Source: Bradyrhizobium sp. Ash2021 (GTDB taxonomy: Bacteria; Pseudomonadota; Alphaproteobacteria; Rhizobiales; Xanthobacteraceae). From it: a DNA stretch of 64,000 nucleotides. Positions 50,925 to 59,837 of this stretch are shown one piece after another. Under the pieces are notes generated by a model. It was not told the DNA's origin and did not search any database. It worked only from the letters and a program-made list of their open reading frames with translations. The position numbers were made by a program, and so were the translations under genes. Position 1 is the first letter of the stretch. The number at the start of each line of letters is the position of its first letter. Where the stretch lies: assembly GCF_031202265.1 (NCBI RefSeq), contig NZ_CP100604.1:7794501-7858500 (forward strand), written 5' to 3'.

Positions 50925-51880
50925 ATCGCAACAGCATCGCTTTCTGGATCGGGGCGGCGCTTTTTCTCGTCGTCGTCGCGCTGTTGCCGCAACTCATCCG
51001 CAACGAATATCCCTTCTTTGCCGCCTATGTGATCCTCCAGTTCATCGTGCTCTCCGTGGCATGGAGCATCCTCGGCGGCTATGCCGGTTACGTGAATTTC
51101 GGCACCAGCGCGTTTTTCGGCGTCGGCGTCTACACCGCCGTATTCCTGTTCAAGGCGACGGGGGCGCCGCTCGCGGTGCAGATCGCCGCCGCCGCCGCCG
51201 TCGGCGCATTGCTCGGATTCGCAGTGGGCCTTTTGACCTTGCGCATGCAGGGCATCTTCTTTTCGATCGCGACCATTGCGCTGACCATCGTGATCGAGAC
51301 CTCGGTGACGAACTGGCGCTTCGTCGGCGGTGCGGCCGGCATCCAGATGCAGCGGCCCGCGGTGATGGCGCCATTCGACAGCTATGTGCAGATGCTGGTT
51401 TTCGTTCAGGCGCTGCTGGTGGTGCTGGCAATCGCGATCGCGCGTTACATGCAAAGCTCCTGGATCGGCCGCGGCCTGCAGGCGCTCAAGGACGATGAGC
51501 TCGCCGCTGAATGTACGGGCGTGCCGACCCTGCGGCTCAAGGTGCTGGCCTGCGTGATCTCCGGCGCGCTGATGTGCGCGGCCGGAGCGCCCGCGGCAAT
51601 GTACCTGCAATACGCCGACCCGTCGTCCGCCTTCAATCTCAATTACTCCGTCTCGGTGCTCGCGATGTCGCTGATCGGCGGCACCGCGCATTGGGCCGGC
51701 CCGGTGATCGGCGCCATCCTGCTCGGCACGACGCAGCAGCTCCTGACCGTCACCATCTCGTCGGAAGTGAACCTGCTGGTGCTCGGCATCATGCTGGTGG
51801 TGTTCGTGGTCGCAGCACCCGAAGGCCTGATCGGCCTGATCCGCAAGGCCAGCCGCAAGCGCGCGGAGCGCGAAGCATGA
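50921..51880 (+). CDS. livM: Branched-chain-type ABC transporter permease (LivM)
   Basis: A 319-residue inner-membrane permease of the LivM type, with GGYAGYVNFGTSAFFGVGVY after the second helix, the coupling loop GRGLQALKDDELAAECTGVP and a final helix ending APEGLIGLIRK. The ATG at 50921 overlaps the livH stop (ATGA) and its own stop overlaps livG in the same way, so the start is well fixed although the frame is open to 50630. Confidence 0.91.
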   Translation: MNRNSIAFWIGAALFLVVVALLPQLIRNEYPFFAAYVILQFIVLSVAWSILGGYAGYVNFGTSAFFGVGVYTAVFLFKATGAPLAVQIAAAAAVGALLGFAVGLLTLRMQGIFFSIATIALTIVIETSVTNWRFVGGAAGIQMQRPAVMAPFDSYVQMLVFVQALLVVLAIAIARYMQSSWIGRGLQALKDDELAAECTGVPTLRLKVLACVISGALMCAAGAPAAMYLQYADPSSAFNLNYSVSVLAMSLIGGTAHWAGPVIGAILLGTTQQLLTVTISSEVNLLVLGIMLVVFVVAAPEGLIGLIRKASRKRAEREA

Positions 51881-52623
51881 CATCCACTGAACCCGAACTG
51901 CCTTTGCTGCGGATCGGCGGGCTGACCAAGCGCTTCGGCGGCTTCACTGCGCTGGACAATGTCAGCGTCGATATTCGCGCCGGCGAGCGCTTCGGCCTGA
52001 TCGGCCCGAACGGTTCGGGCAAGACGACGCTGATCAACTGCATCTCCGGTGCGTTCCGCACCGAGCCCGGCACCGTGCTGTTCCGCGGCGAGGACATCAC
52101 GCCGCTGCCGGCGCATATGCGCACCCGCCGCGGCATTGCGCGCAGCTTCCAGATCCCGCGGCCGTTCAAAAGCATGACGGTCGTCGAAAACCTGATGGTG
52201 GCGCTCGATTTTGCGACCGTTGCCGGCGGCTTCGTCCCCGCCGCGCATCGGCGCGACACCGTGATGGCGATTTTGGCGCAGACCGGCCTCACGTCCAAGG
52301 CCGACCTGCCGACCACCGGGCTCAGCCAGGTGGAATTGCGCAAGATGGAACTCGCCCGCGCGATGGCGACGCACCCGAAGCTGCTGATTTCCGACGAGGC
52401 CATGGCGGGCCTCTCCTCTTCGGAAGTCGACGAGGTGCTCGATCTCCTGATCAAACTTGCCGGCGAAGGCATCACCATCATCATGATCGAGCACATCATG
52501 CAGGCCGTGATGCGCTTTTCGCAGCGCGTGATGTGCCTCGACGCCGGCCGGATCATTGCGCTCGGGGCGCCGGACGAGGTGATGGCCAATCAGCGGGTGC
52601 AGGAGGCCTATCTTGGCACTTAG
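51877..52623 (+). CDS. livG: Branched-chain-type ABC transporter ATP-binding protein (LivG)
   Basis: A 248-residue ATPase. Walker A is GLIGPNGSGKTTLINCISGA, the Q-loop region is SFQIPRPFKSMTVVENLMVA, and Walker B is LLISDEAMAGLSSSEV. The signature (LSQVELRKMELARAMA) lacks the usual second Ser-Gly, reading LSQVE instead of LSxGQ, an unusual form worth noting. The ATG overlaps the livM stop (ATGA). Confidence 0.9.
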   Translation: MTSTEPELPLLRIGGLTKRFGGFTALDNVSVDIRAGERFGLIGPNGSGKTTLINCISGAFRTEPGTVLFRGEDITPLPAHMRTRRGIARSFQIPRPFKSMTVVENLMVALDFATVAGGFVPAAHRRDTVMAILAQTGLTSKADLPTTGLSQVELRKMELARAMATHPKLLISDEAMAGLSSSEVDEVLDLLIKLAGEGITIIMIEHIMQAVMRFSQRVMCLDAGRIIALGAPDEVMANQRVQEAYLGT

Positions 52624-53350
52624 CCTCGCCATCAACGACCTCGATGCGGGTTACGGCGCCGTGAAGGCGCTGCGCGGCGTCAGTCTCCATGTCGAGGCCG
52701 GCGAGACCGTCGCGTTGCTCGGCACCAACGGCAACGGCAAGAGCACGCTGATGAAGTGCATCGCGGGCCTGGTCCGGCCGGGACGCGGAAGCATCTCGCT
52801 GACCATCGACGGCAAGCCGCACGATCTGACAAAGCTGTCGCCCGAGGCCATCGTCGATCTCGGCGTGGCGATGGTCCCTGAGGGCCGGCGGTTGTTTCCA
52901 AAACTGACCGTGCTGGAAAATCTCATGCTCGGCGCCTTCCGCAAGGCCGCCCGCCGCGACATCGATCGCAACCTTGCGCTCGCCTTCGACACGTTTCCGG
53001 CGCTGAAGGAGCGGCAGAGCCAGCTAGCCGGCACCATGTCAGGCGGCCAGCAACAGATGCTCGCGATTGCGCGCGCGCTGATGTCGTCGCCACGGCTGCT
53101 GCTGATCGATGAGCCGTCGGTCGGTCTTTCGCCGCTGCTGGTCTCGCAGACCATCGCCAAGATCGGCGAGCTCAACCGGCGCGTCGGCCTGACGGTGCTG
53201 ATGGCGGAGCAAAACTTCAATCAGGCGATCCGCATCGCCGACCGCGGTTACATCATCGTCCACGGCGAGATCGTCGTCGCGGCCGCTTCGGTCGACGAAT
53301 TGAAGGGCAACGACATCGTCAAGCGGCTCTATCTCGGCGGGGTGGTGTGA
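52613..53350 (+). CDS. livF: Branched-chain-type ABC transporter ATP-binding protein (LivF)
   Basis: A 245-residue ATPase. Walker A is ALLGTNGNGKSTLMKCIAGL, the signature is MSGGQQQMLAIARALM and Walker B is LLLIDEPSVGLSPLLV. MVPEGRRLFPKLTVLENLML is diagnostic for LivF. The start is a TTG at 52613, inside the last eleven bases of livG, with AGGAGGCCTATC before it. It ends the importer operon; the following 211 bases hold no recognised gene. Confidence 0.91.
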   Translation: MALSLAINDLDAGYGAVKALRGVSLHVEAGETVALLGTNGNGKSTLMKCIAGLVRPGRGSISLTIDGKPHDLTKLSPEAIVDLGVAMVPEGRRLFPKLTVLENLMLGAFRKAARRDIDRNLALAFDTFPALKERQSQLAGTMSGGQQQMLAIARALMSSPRLLLIDEPSVGLSPLLVSQTIAKIGELNRRVGLTVLMAEQNFNQAIRIADRGYIIVHGEIVVAAASVDELKGNDIVKRLYLGGVV

Positions 53351-53561
53351 GCGCGGAGCAATGCCGTTGCTGCGCCGCCATATTCGCCCTCCCGGACAGA
53401 GCCTGAGCGCAGCCCCTGCCGCCTTCGTTTTCCTCTAACAGACGAAATAACCCGCGCGACCTGGAACCCGCCGGGCCCCGCGGGGATTATCGCAAAGAGA
53501 GCATTTGAACCTTTTGCCGATGGCGGAGACCTAGCTAAGAGGGGAACTCCAGGAGGCTGTG

Positions 53562-53690
53562 ATGACCCACTGGCACGATAGTATGGTGGACAGGCCCGAA
53601 ACGGATGATGCGGTTTACGCGACCGGCTGGACGATTTCCGGCCTCGCGGTGCTCGGGACCATCATCGCGGTCTGGGCCTTCGGGATCTGA
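53562..53690 (+). CDS. Small single-helix membrane protein
   Basis: A 42-residue frame with a strong ribosome-binding site (AGGAGGCTGTG). The N-terminal 18 residues are polar and acidic (THWHDSMVDRPETDDAVYAT). The rest is one hydrophobic helix (TISGLAVLGTIIAVWAFGI) ending at the C-terminus. This layout suggests a small inner-membrane subunit or regulator with the N-terminus in the cytoplasm or periplasm. No family is recognised. It lies between livF (211 bases away) and a convergent LysR gene. Confidence 0.6.
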   Translation: MTHWHDSMVDRPETDDAVYATGWTISGLAVLGTIIAVWAFGI

Positions 53691-53767
53691 CGGCGCGGCA
53701 TGGATTACGTTCCGCTGCACTGCAACCAACCCTGACCCAAAGCGCCGTCATCGGTCGCCGGTGACGG

Positions 53768-54361
53768 TTACGCCATTTCCTTCAACCGCCTCAAGAGCCT
53801 GCGATGTTCGCTACACCCGGCAAGGCCGGGATGCGTCAACAGCACGACGGGCGTTTCCGACCCACCGACACCGGCCAAAACAAGGCGATCGATATGAAGA
53901 CCGGGGTGGGAGCCGCCGGACACGCGAAGCATGGCATCCAGTTTGCCATTCAGCAGCTCGGCCAGATCGTCGGTTAGTCTCAACTTCACCGCTTCCTTGA
54001 CCGTTGCGGCCTGACGAAGCTTGCGCACCGTCGAGACGGCCGTTCGCGCGATGTGCGGCGCGATGCCCAAACGCAGCGTTCGCCCCCGTAATGCCGGCGC
54101 GGCCGATTCCGTCGCCTTTGAAATAATGTCGAACGCGGAAATGATGGCGGGCAGATAGGCCTCGCCCGCGTCGGTCAGGACCAGGCTGCGCGGCAGACGT
54201 CGAAACAGCGCGATCCCGAGCGCGCCCTCGAGCGATTTCACCTGCTGGCTCACGGCCCCCGGCGTTACACAGAGCTCGTCGGCGGCGCGGGTGAAGCTGA
54301 GATGGCGAGCCGCCGCCTCGAACGAACGCAAACCATTGAGGGGTGGCAGTCGATGGCTCAT
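53768..54361 (-). CDS. LysR-type regulator (GcvA group) with shortened effector domain
   Basis: A 197-residue protein, about 100 residues shorter than normal LysR regulators. The N-terminal helix-turn-helix is complete and GcvA-like (LPPLNGLRSFEAAARHLSFT, ADELCVTPGAVSQQVKSLE). The effector domain starts normally (LRLGIAPHIARTAVSTVRKL) but reads straight from IDRLVLAGVGG into a C-terminal HPGLAGCSEHRRLLRRLKEM, so the middle seems to be missing. It may be a natural short form or an internal deletion. It is divergent from the NTF2-like gene (187 bases apart) and could regulate it. Confidence 0.78.
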   Translation of the reverse strand: MSHRLPPLNGLRSFEAAARHLSFTRAADELCVTPGAVSQQVKSLEGALGIALFRRLPRSLVLTDAGEAYLPAIISAFDIISKATESAAPALRGRTLRLGIAPHIARTAVSTVRKLRQAATVKEAVKLRLTDDLAELLNGKLDAMLRVSGGSHPGLHIDRLVLAGVGGSETPVVLLTHPGLAGCSEHRRLLRRLKEMA

Positions 54362-54548
54362 GTCGCTCCCGGAATTTTCTCGGCCCTGATCGGCGGAGTG
54401 TCATGCATCAGATTTTCTGGGTCAATCGTTCAATTTAAATCGTTTGCGCCTTGCTCGAAGCCCACGATATCGGTGCTTGCGACGCCGCATTGCGCATTTC
54501 GAACGCGATGGTCTGCGTCGCAAGCGATCAACCTTGGAGGACCGCTCC

Positions 54549-54932
54549 ATGACCGGCACCGACGACGTCAAGATCATCGAAGGCGTGATCCAGTCCTATC
54601 TCGATGGACTTTACGAGAGCGACGCCGGCAAGATCGCCAGCGTATTTCATCCGACCAGCGCCCTGACCAGCGTCACCGACGACGGCGAACTGGTGATCAC
54701 CCCCCGTGACATCTGGCTGGACAAGGTTCGCGCGAGGCCGTCGCCGAAGCAGCAGGGCCTACCCCGCCACGATCAGGTGCTGACCATCGACCTCGTCAGT
54801 CCGACCATGGCCTATGTGAAGCTCAAATGCGCGATCCCGCCGCGCTTCTTCACCGATCAATTGTCGCTGCTGAAGATCGATGGAAGCTGGCAAATCGCGC
54901 AAAAGGTTTTCATGACCGAAATGCGGGAATAA
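54549..54932 (+). CDS. NTF2-like protein (lumazine-binding/SnoaL-type fold)
   Basis: A 127-residue cytoplasmic protein with the NTF2-like cone fold: N-terminal helices (VKIIEGVIQSYLDGLYESDA), then the typical SVFHPTSALTSV, and late strands ending LSLLKIDGSWQIAQKVF. Members are enzymes (isomerases, cyclases) or simple binding proteins; no catalytic residues can be assigned. The ATG at 54549 follows TTGGAGG, so the longer frame from 54444 is not used. It is followed after 22 bases by the ATC-hydrolase-like gene. Confidence 0.8.
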   Translation: MTGTDDVKIIEGVIQSYLDGLYESDAGKIASVFHPTSALTSVTDDGELVITPRDIWLDKVRARPSPKQQGLPRHDQVLTIDLVSPTMAYVKLKCAIPPRFFTDQLSLLKIDGSWQIAQKVFMTEMRE

Positions 54933-54954
54933 CCGGCTCCGGGAGGCAATGGCG

Positions 54955-55452
54955 ATGAGCGTACTCGACGACTATCTCGTCGATCCCAATCTGTCGCTGC
55001 TCGACAAGACGCGGATCCAGGCCCAGGTCCTGGTGCCGGTGTTGCGGGCGTTGCGTTCGGAACTGGGAAAGGACAAGGCTGACGCCATCGTCAAGCAAGC
55101 CTTGCGCGACTGGTCGAAGCAGCTGTTCGCCGCCATCGGCGACGGCATCGCGGGCAGCCCGCGGAAGAAATGGGCGGCCATCCAGGCCGTATTCGGCGAG
55201 ATCTCCGGCCGGGATGTCGAGGTCGAGATTCTGCGCCACGACAACGAGGCGCTGGATATCGACGTGACGCGCTGCCGTTTCGCCGAATTCTTCCGCGCAT
55301 TGGGCGAACCCGAACTCGGCGCGCTCTTGATATGCGAAGCCGACTTCGATATTGCGGCAACGGGCGGCAGCGAGGTCAGCCTTACGCGCGAGCAGACGAT
55401 CATGCAGGGCGCCCCGAGTTGCACCTTCCGCTACCGGTTCGCACCGCGATAA
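54955..55452 (+). CDS. L-2-amino-thiazoline-4-carboxylic acid hydrolase family protein
   Basis: A 165-residue protein of the ATC hydrolase family, named after the Pseudomonas enzyme that opens L-2-amino-thiazoline-4-carboxylate to N-carbamoylcysteine. Diagnostic features are the late segment LTREQTIMQGAPSCTFRYRF with its cysteine and the preceding ICEADFDIAATGG. The ATG at 54955 is preferred because GGGAGG lies eight bases upstream; the one at 54949 is too close. Most homologues have no proven substrate. Its partner gene is the NTF2-like protein, and a glutathione-degrading enzyme gene lies downstream on the other strand. Confidence 0.8.
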   Translation: MSVLDDYLVDPNLSLLDKTRIQAQVLVPVLRALRSELGKDKADAIVKQALRDWSKQLFAAIGDGIAGSPRKKWAAIQAVFGEISGRDVEVEILRHDNEALDIDVTRCRFAEFFRALGEPELGALLICEADFDIAATGGSEVSLTREQTIMQGAPSCTFRYRFAPR

Positions 55453-55483
55453 CGGCACCTTCACCACCAGGGCTCGGGAGGCG

Positions 55484-56215
55484 TCAGGCGCCCACGCCCT
55501 CATTGACCTGCCCATATAATTGCTCGACATAGCGGTCTTCGATCTCGAGCGCCTGCAACTGTGTCGCCAGTTGCGCGAGGTATTCGCGATTGGTGCCCAA
55601 AATGCCCTTGCCGCTGGCAATGATCGCCGCGGTCTCGCCGAGCGGCAGTTCGCCGACATAGCTCGGATGCGAAGGGTTCGCGACAAAGGCGAGCGCCGTG
55701 ATCGGCCCCTGCGGCGTCGCCATCGGCACCATCGCCGGCGCATAGCCGCCCCGCAGCATCTCGCGCCGCCACAGGATCGCCGACTCCGCAGCCACCGAAC
55801 CGGCCGCGATCCGGAACGCCAATCCGCGGCAGCACCCGGCTCGCGCTTCCAGCGACAGCATCAGTGCCGGGTATTCCCGCGAACCGCGGCCGAGATCGAT
55901 CTTCAGGGTGAAGCGGCGCTGATAGCCATCGACGTCGGCCAGCCGGACTTCGGCGAAGTGGAAACCGGGGTCCCACATCAGCGATCCGTAGGAGTAGATC
56001 CAGAGATCGTCGGTGCTGCCGTGGTTGCCGAGCAGCGCAAGCCGCGACTCTTCGATGATTTCATCCGACAATCGCCAGTTCGCCGGGAATCCCGCGGCGC
56101 GGGCGCGCTTTTCCCACATCGCGAACATCTCCGGCGTAAGGCGCAGCAATGATTTCTCCGGCGGCGTCACCCGGTCGCGAAGGTGCGGCAGATGGATGAA
56201 GGCGTCCTGGGTCAA
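55484..56215 (-). CDS. chaC: Glutathione-specific gamma-glutamylcyclotransferase (ChaC family)
   Basis: A 243-residue cytoplasmic enzyme that cleaves glutathione to 5-oxoproline and Cys-Gly. The substrate-binding YGSLMWDPGFHF motif lies around residue 75, and the catalytic Glu probably falls in the MLSLEARAGCCRG region, which is the usual ChaC arrangement with a bacterial N-terminal extension. The start is a TTG with GGGAG seven bases upstream. It is divergent from the gamma-glutamyltransferase gene (187 bases apart), so two enzymes of gamma-glutamyl metabolism are neighbours, and an ATC-hydrolase-like cysteine-related gene adjoins. Confidence 0.88.
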   Translation of the reverse strand: MTQDAFIHLPHLRDRVTPPEKSLLRLTPEMFAMWEKRARAAGFPANWRLSDEIIEESRLALLGNHGSTDDLWIYSYGSLMWDPGFHFAEVRLADVDGYQRRFTLKIDLGRGSREYPALMLSLEARAGCCRGLAFRIAAGSVAAESAILWRREMLRGGYAPAMVPMATPQGPITALAFVANPSHPSYVGELPLGETAAIIASGKGILGTNREYLAQLATQLQALEIEDRYVEQLYGQVNEGVGA

Positions 56216-56402
56216 GCAAGGCTCCCGAAAACATCGCTTCTGCGCTTATATCCGGACGTTTCGGGCAACGCGGTAACGATTTGGTTGGCAAAGCTTGCAT
56301 ACCTGCAATCCCTTGCGTCACGGCCCCATCGAATGCCTTTACGAGGCCGCGTCGATTCCCTAGTTTTCGCGCGCCATCTTCAAGCCAGCGAAAGCCCGTA
56401 CC

Positions 56403-57996
56403 ATGCACGACCTTTTCTCCAACGCCCAGCAGATCCGCAAACCTGCGGTGACCTCCAAAGGCGGCATCGTCGCCGCGCAGTCGCGGAAAGCCGCTGAAGT
56501 CGGCGCCGCGGTGCTGGCGGCCGGCGGCGATTGCGTCGATGCCGTGATCGCGACCACATTCGCGCTTGGCGTGCTGGAGCCCTGGATGAGCGGCGTCGGC
56601 GGCGGCGGGGCGATGGTGCTCTACCGCGCGCGTGAAAACCGCTTTGAGGTGATCGATTACGGTATGCGCGCGCCGAACAGTCTTCGCACCGCGGATTATC
56701 CGCTCACCGGCGACGGTGCGGCCTCCGATCTCTTCCCCTGGCCGCGCGTCAAGGACGACCGCAATCTTCATGGTCCCGGTTCGATCGCGGTGCCCGGCGT
56801 GGTTGCTGGCATGGAAGAAGCGCATCGCCGTCACGCAAAACTGTCCTGGAAGGAATTGGTGAGCCCGAGCGTCGGTCTCGCCGATGAAGGCCTGCTGGTG
56901 GATTGGTGGACCACGCTGATGATTGCCGGTTCGGCCGCCGACTTGCGGCGTTATCCCGCCAGCGCCGCTGCCTATCTTCACGACGGGCTGCCGCCGGATG
57001 CGAAATGGGGCATCAAATCCGAAGTGCGCCTGCCGCAAGAAAAATTGAAAGCAACGATGGCGCATCTCGCAGCCCAGGGCCCGCGCGACTTCTATGAAGG
57101 CGATCTGGCGCGCAGCATCTCGGCCGACGTGAGAGCCGGCGGTGGCGCGCTGTCGGTCGAAGACCTCGCGTCCTTCCGCGCCCATGGGCGCGAACCGCTG
57201 GTCATTCCCTACCGCGGCGGCAAGGTCTACGCGACGCCGGAATTGACCTGCGGACCGACGCTTTCGCATACGCTGCGCCTGCTGCAGCAAAGCCTGCAGC
57301 CGGCACGAAGCGGACCGGACGCCGCGGCCTACAGCGCTTACGCGCTGGCGCTGCAGACGGCCTATCGCGAACGCCTGAAAGACATGGGCGACGCCGACGG
57401 CCGCCGCGCGTTGGGCGCCGAGGCGCTGGCGCCAGCCTGCACCACGCATTTTTCGGTGGTCGACCGCGACGGCAACATGGCGGCGGTGACGCAAACCCTG
57501 CTGTCGCTGTTCGGCTCCAAATACGTGCTGCCGCAATCCGCCGTGCCCATGAACAACGGCATCATGTGGTTCGATCCGACCCCGGGGTACGCCGAATTCG
57601 CTGGCGCCCGGCAAACGCTGCCTGACCAACTACACGCCGGTGCTGGCGCAGGCCGCAGATGGCAGGCGTCTCGCCGTCGGCGCGTCCGGCGGGCGGCGCA
57701 TCCTGCCGGCGGTGGCGCAGATCCTGTCCTTTGTGATGGATTACGGCATGGACCTCGACGCCGCGATCCATCAGCCGCGCATCGATGCCAGCGAAGGCGC
57801 GATCGTGATCGGCGATGTGCGGCTGCCGACACTGATGCGCGAGGCCTTGCGCGCACGCTTCGATTACGAGGAAGCCCGCGCCCAGACCATGCCGATGAAG
57901 TTCGCCTGTCCCAGCGTGGTGCTGCGCGACGGCACCACCAACAGCGGCGCCACCGAGCCGGTCCAGCCCTGGGGCGACGCGGTGGCGGAGCACTAA
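56403..57996 (+). pseudogene. ggt: Gamma-glutamyltransferase, broken by a one-base frameshift
   Basis: The first frame (56403 to about 57585) encodes most of a Ggt-family protein: GGIVAAQSRKAAEVGAAVLA, MSGVGGGGAMVLYRA, and the maturation/catalytic threonine in CTTHFSVVDRDGNMAAV. After FDPTPG the frame changes. The expected continuation TPNSLAPGKRCLTNYTPVLA is read one base out and runs to a normal C-terminus at 57996 (PAVAQILSFVMDYGMDLDAA). Removing one G from the GGGG at 57584-57587 restores the complete protein of about 530 residues. It could be a sequencing error in a homopolymer or a true mutation. The uninterrupted out-of-frame tail to 58130 is not protein-like. Confidence 0.82.
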
Positions 57997-58012
57997 CGTT
58001 CGCGCGAGGCGC

Positions 58013-58432
58013 TCATGCCCGCTGGCGCCGTCCCAGAAAAATGTGCAGCGCCAGCAATGCCGGCAATAAAACCCCGAAGGCCAGATGCACCCAGCTCATC
58101 CAGGGCCGCACGGCTTCGGATCCCAGATAGTAAAGACCGAACGCCGTCACGATCAGGATCGCGTTCAGCGCGACCATCACCGACCCCATCACGAGATTGT
58201 GGCCGCGCCGCCAAGCGCGCAGCACGTGAACGGGGACGAGCGCGCCCAGCAGCAGCAGGGTCACCATGGCGGCGCCGCCGTGCAGCATCAGCAGATAGAC
58301 CGCGACCTGCTGCCAGGCTTCGCCGTTCACGCCCTCCTTTTGCCAATCGGCCGCAAACCAGCCACCCCCTGACAAAAAAAGTACCGCGACCGCGGCGTAA
58401 ACGCCGTAGCGAAATTGAGGATTAAGCCGCAA
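58013..58432 (-). CDS. Four-helix membrane protein, possibly haem-binding
   Basis: A 139-residue inner-membrane protein with four hydrophobic helices. Histidines recur near the helix ends: LLMLHGGAAM, VPVHVLRAWRRGHN, WVHLAFG and LALHIFLGR. This spacing resembles DUF4405/cytochrome-b-type membrane anchors, so it may pass electrons from the quinone pool to a periplasmic flavoprotein. The start is probably the TTG at 58432, overlapping the apbE stop by 11 bases; no strong ribosome-binding site is visible, in keeping with coupled translation. It closes the porin/FMN-binding/ApbE operon. Haem ligation is inference. Confidence 0.7.
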   Translation of the reverse strand: MRLNPQFRYGVYAAVAVLFLSGGGWFAADWQKEGVNGEAWQQVAVYLLMLHGGAAMVTLLLLGALVPVHVLRAWRRGHNLVMGSVMVALNAILIVTAFGLYYLGSEAVRPWMSWVHLAFGVLLPALLALHIFLGRRQRA

Positions 58433-59333
58433 GGGAAACCTGGTCTTTCAGGTCGGAGGAAATCTGGATGTCGCCGTCTGCCAGAACCAATAGCGCGCCT
58501 GCGCGATAGTGCTCAAGCAAATCGGCCGCGGAAGTGCCGGCAATCATCACGATTTTGGTCAGCGCATCCGCGATGACGCAGGTTGGCGCGCGCACCGTCG
58601 TTCCCTGAATCGCGCAGGCCGGCTCGGACGTGATCGGGTCGATGATCGCCGAATTCGTCGTTTCATCCGATCGAAAGGGATCAAACCGGCGCGCCGATGA
58701 CGCCAGCGCTTCATTCCTGATGCGAATGCCGCACATGAAGTTTTGCGGATCGACCGGATTGCGAATCGAAACCGCCTGCGGATCCGGGCCGAATGCCGCG
58801 AGGTCGCCACCGGCGTTGACCAGGCCGTTGGCAATGCCGAAGCCGCGCAAGGCGTCCAGTGCGCGATCGACCGCAAAACCCTTGGCGATACCGCCGAGAT
58901 CGATTCCGATCCCGGGACCGGAAAAGCGCACCATTTTATCGCCCAGCAGCTCGACCTGGTGCGCGGTTCGCGCTTGCGGGACGTCCCGCGATCCTTCGTC
59001 CGGTCCGGGAAGCAACCCAAGCGCCTGGAGAACCGGGGCAATTGTAATGTCGAACGCGCCGCGCGACCGGAAATGCAGATCGATCGCAATCCGCAAAACC
59101 TCGTAGGTCCAGGGGTCGACACTCACGGGATGACTGGAGGCAAATTGGTTGAGCCGGCTGACATCGCTGTCCGGCTCGTGAAAGCTCATCAAGCGATGCA
59201 CCTTCGCGACCGCCTCGAAGGCGGCCTCGATGCCCGCATTCACATCGGCCCTGCTCGCACCCGACGCCTGGATTTCCACAAACGTGCCGAGCAGCGGCTT
59301 GGCGCGACGAATGTTACCGCAATCGATTGCCAT
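58422..59333 (-). CDS. apbE: FAD:protein FMN transferase (ApbE)
   Basis: A 303-residue enzyme that covalently links FMN from FAD to a Thr or Ser of a target protein. It has the N-terminal RAKPLLGTFVEIQASG, the segment MSFHEPDSDVSRLN, GIDLGGIAKGFAVDRALDAL, NAGGDLAAFG and the C-terminal CVIADALTKIVMI, all typical. The ATG at 59333 gives the usual N-terminus; it overlaps the FMN-binding protein gene by 20 bases. There is no signal peptide or lipobox in this form, so its location is uncertain. The evident substrate is the FMN-binding protein encoded immediately upstream. Confidence 0.9.
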   Translation of the reverse strand: MAIDCGNIRRAKPLLGTFVEIQASGASRADVNAGIEAAFEAVAKVHRLMSFHEPDSDVSRLNQFASSHPVSVDPWTYEVLRIAIDLHFRSRGAFDITIAPVLQALGLLPGPDEGSRDVPQARTAHQVELLGDKMVRFSGPGIGIDLGGIAKGFAVDRALDALRGFGIANGLVNAGGDLAAFGPDPQAVSIRNPVDPQNFMCGIRIRNEALASSARRFDPFRSDETTNSAIIDPITSEPACAIQGTTVRAPTCVIADALTKIVMIAGTSAADLLEHYRAGALLVLADGDIQISSDLKDQVSLAA

Positions 59334-59805
59334 AGGCCGACAATACCCGTTTGACGCCTTCGGTGACATGGGTGGACGACAGCGTCGCGCCGGCAATGTT
59401 GCGAATGTCGCCGTTGATCTTGAGCGGACTGCCGCTGGTTTTGCCGACAAATTGCGCCAACCAGCTGGCGCTCCGGATCTCGCCGCCGTAGGATTCCCGA
59501 TACTGCAGGATCTCGACGCTGTGCACGGCCCCCGCCGGCGTCAGCGCGACGGCATAATCGATCAGCAGATGCTTGCCGACGACGCGGTCGAAAATGAAGA
59601 ATCCGACCGCGCGTCCGCCGGCTTCCGCCTTCCAGACCCGACCCGCCTGGACCTCCGAAAAATTGGTCGCCGATGGAAACGCCTGCTTTTGCGCTTCCGC
59701 GATCGAAAGGTACTGCATCGAATAGGCCGGAGATGCGATCGACGCGATCGCCGCAGCCGGCAAGGTATACCGAGCCCATTTCGTCATATTTTCAATTGCC
59801 TCCAT
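59314..59805 (-). CDS. Periplasmic FMN-binding domain protein (ApbE substrate)
   Basis: A 163-residue protein with a signal peptide (WARYTLPAAAIASIASPAYS) and an FMN-binding domain of the RnfG/NqrC type. The flavin acceptor is predicted to be Thr141 in RNIAGATLSSTHVT, which fits the ApbE recognition pattern (Asp several residues before, then GAT). The segment VEILQYRESYGGEI is also typical. It is expected to carry covalent FMN in the periplasm and shuttle electrons. Its gene overlaps apbE and lies 32 bases after the porin gene. Confidence 0.87.
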   Translation of the reverse strand: MEAIENMTKWARYTLPAAAIASIASPAYSMQYLSIAEAQKQAFPSATNFSEVQAGRVWKAEAGGRAVGFFIFDRVVGKHLLIDYAVALTPAGAVHSVEILQYRESYGGEIRSASWLAQFVGKTSGSPLKINGDIRNIAGATLSSTHVTEGVKRVLSAYGNRLR

Positions 59806-59837
59806 TGTGGCGTCAGGCTTGATCGAACCTGACCGGA

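Noticed and set aside
57600..58130. C-terminal extension of the first gamma-glutamyltransferase frame
   Set aside because: After the frameshift the translation becomes Arg/Ala-rich and loses the family, whereas the other frame continues it exactly.
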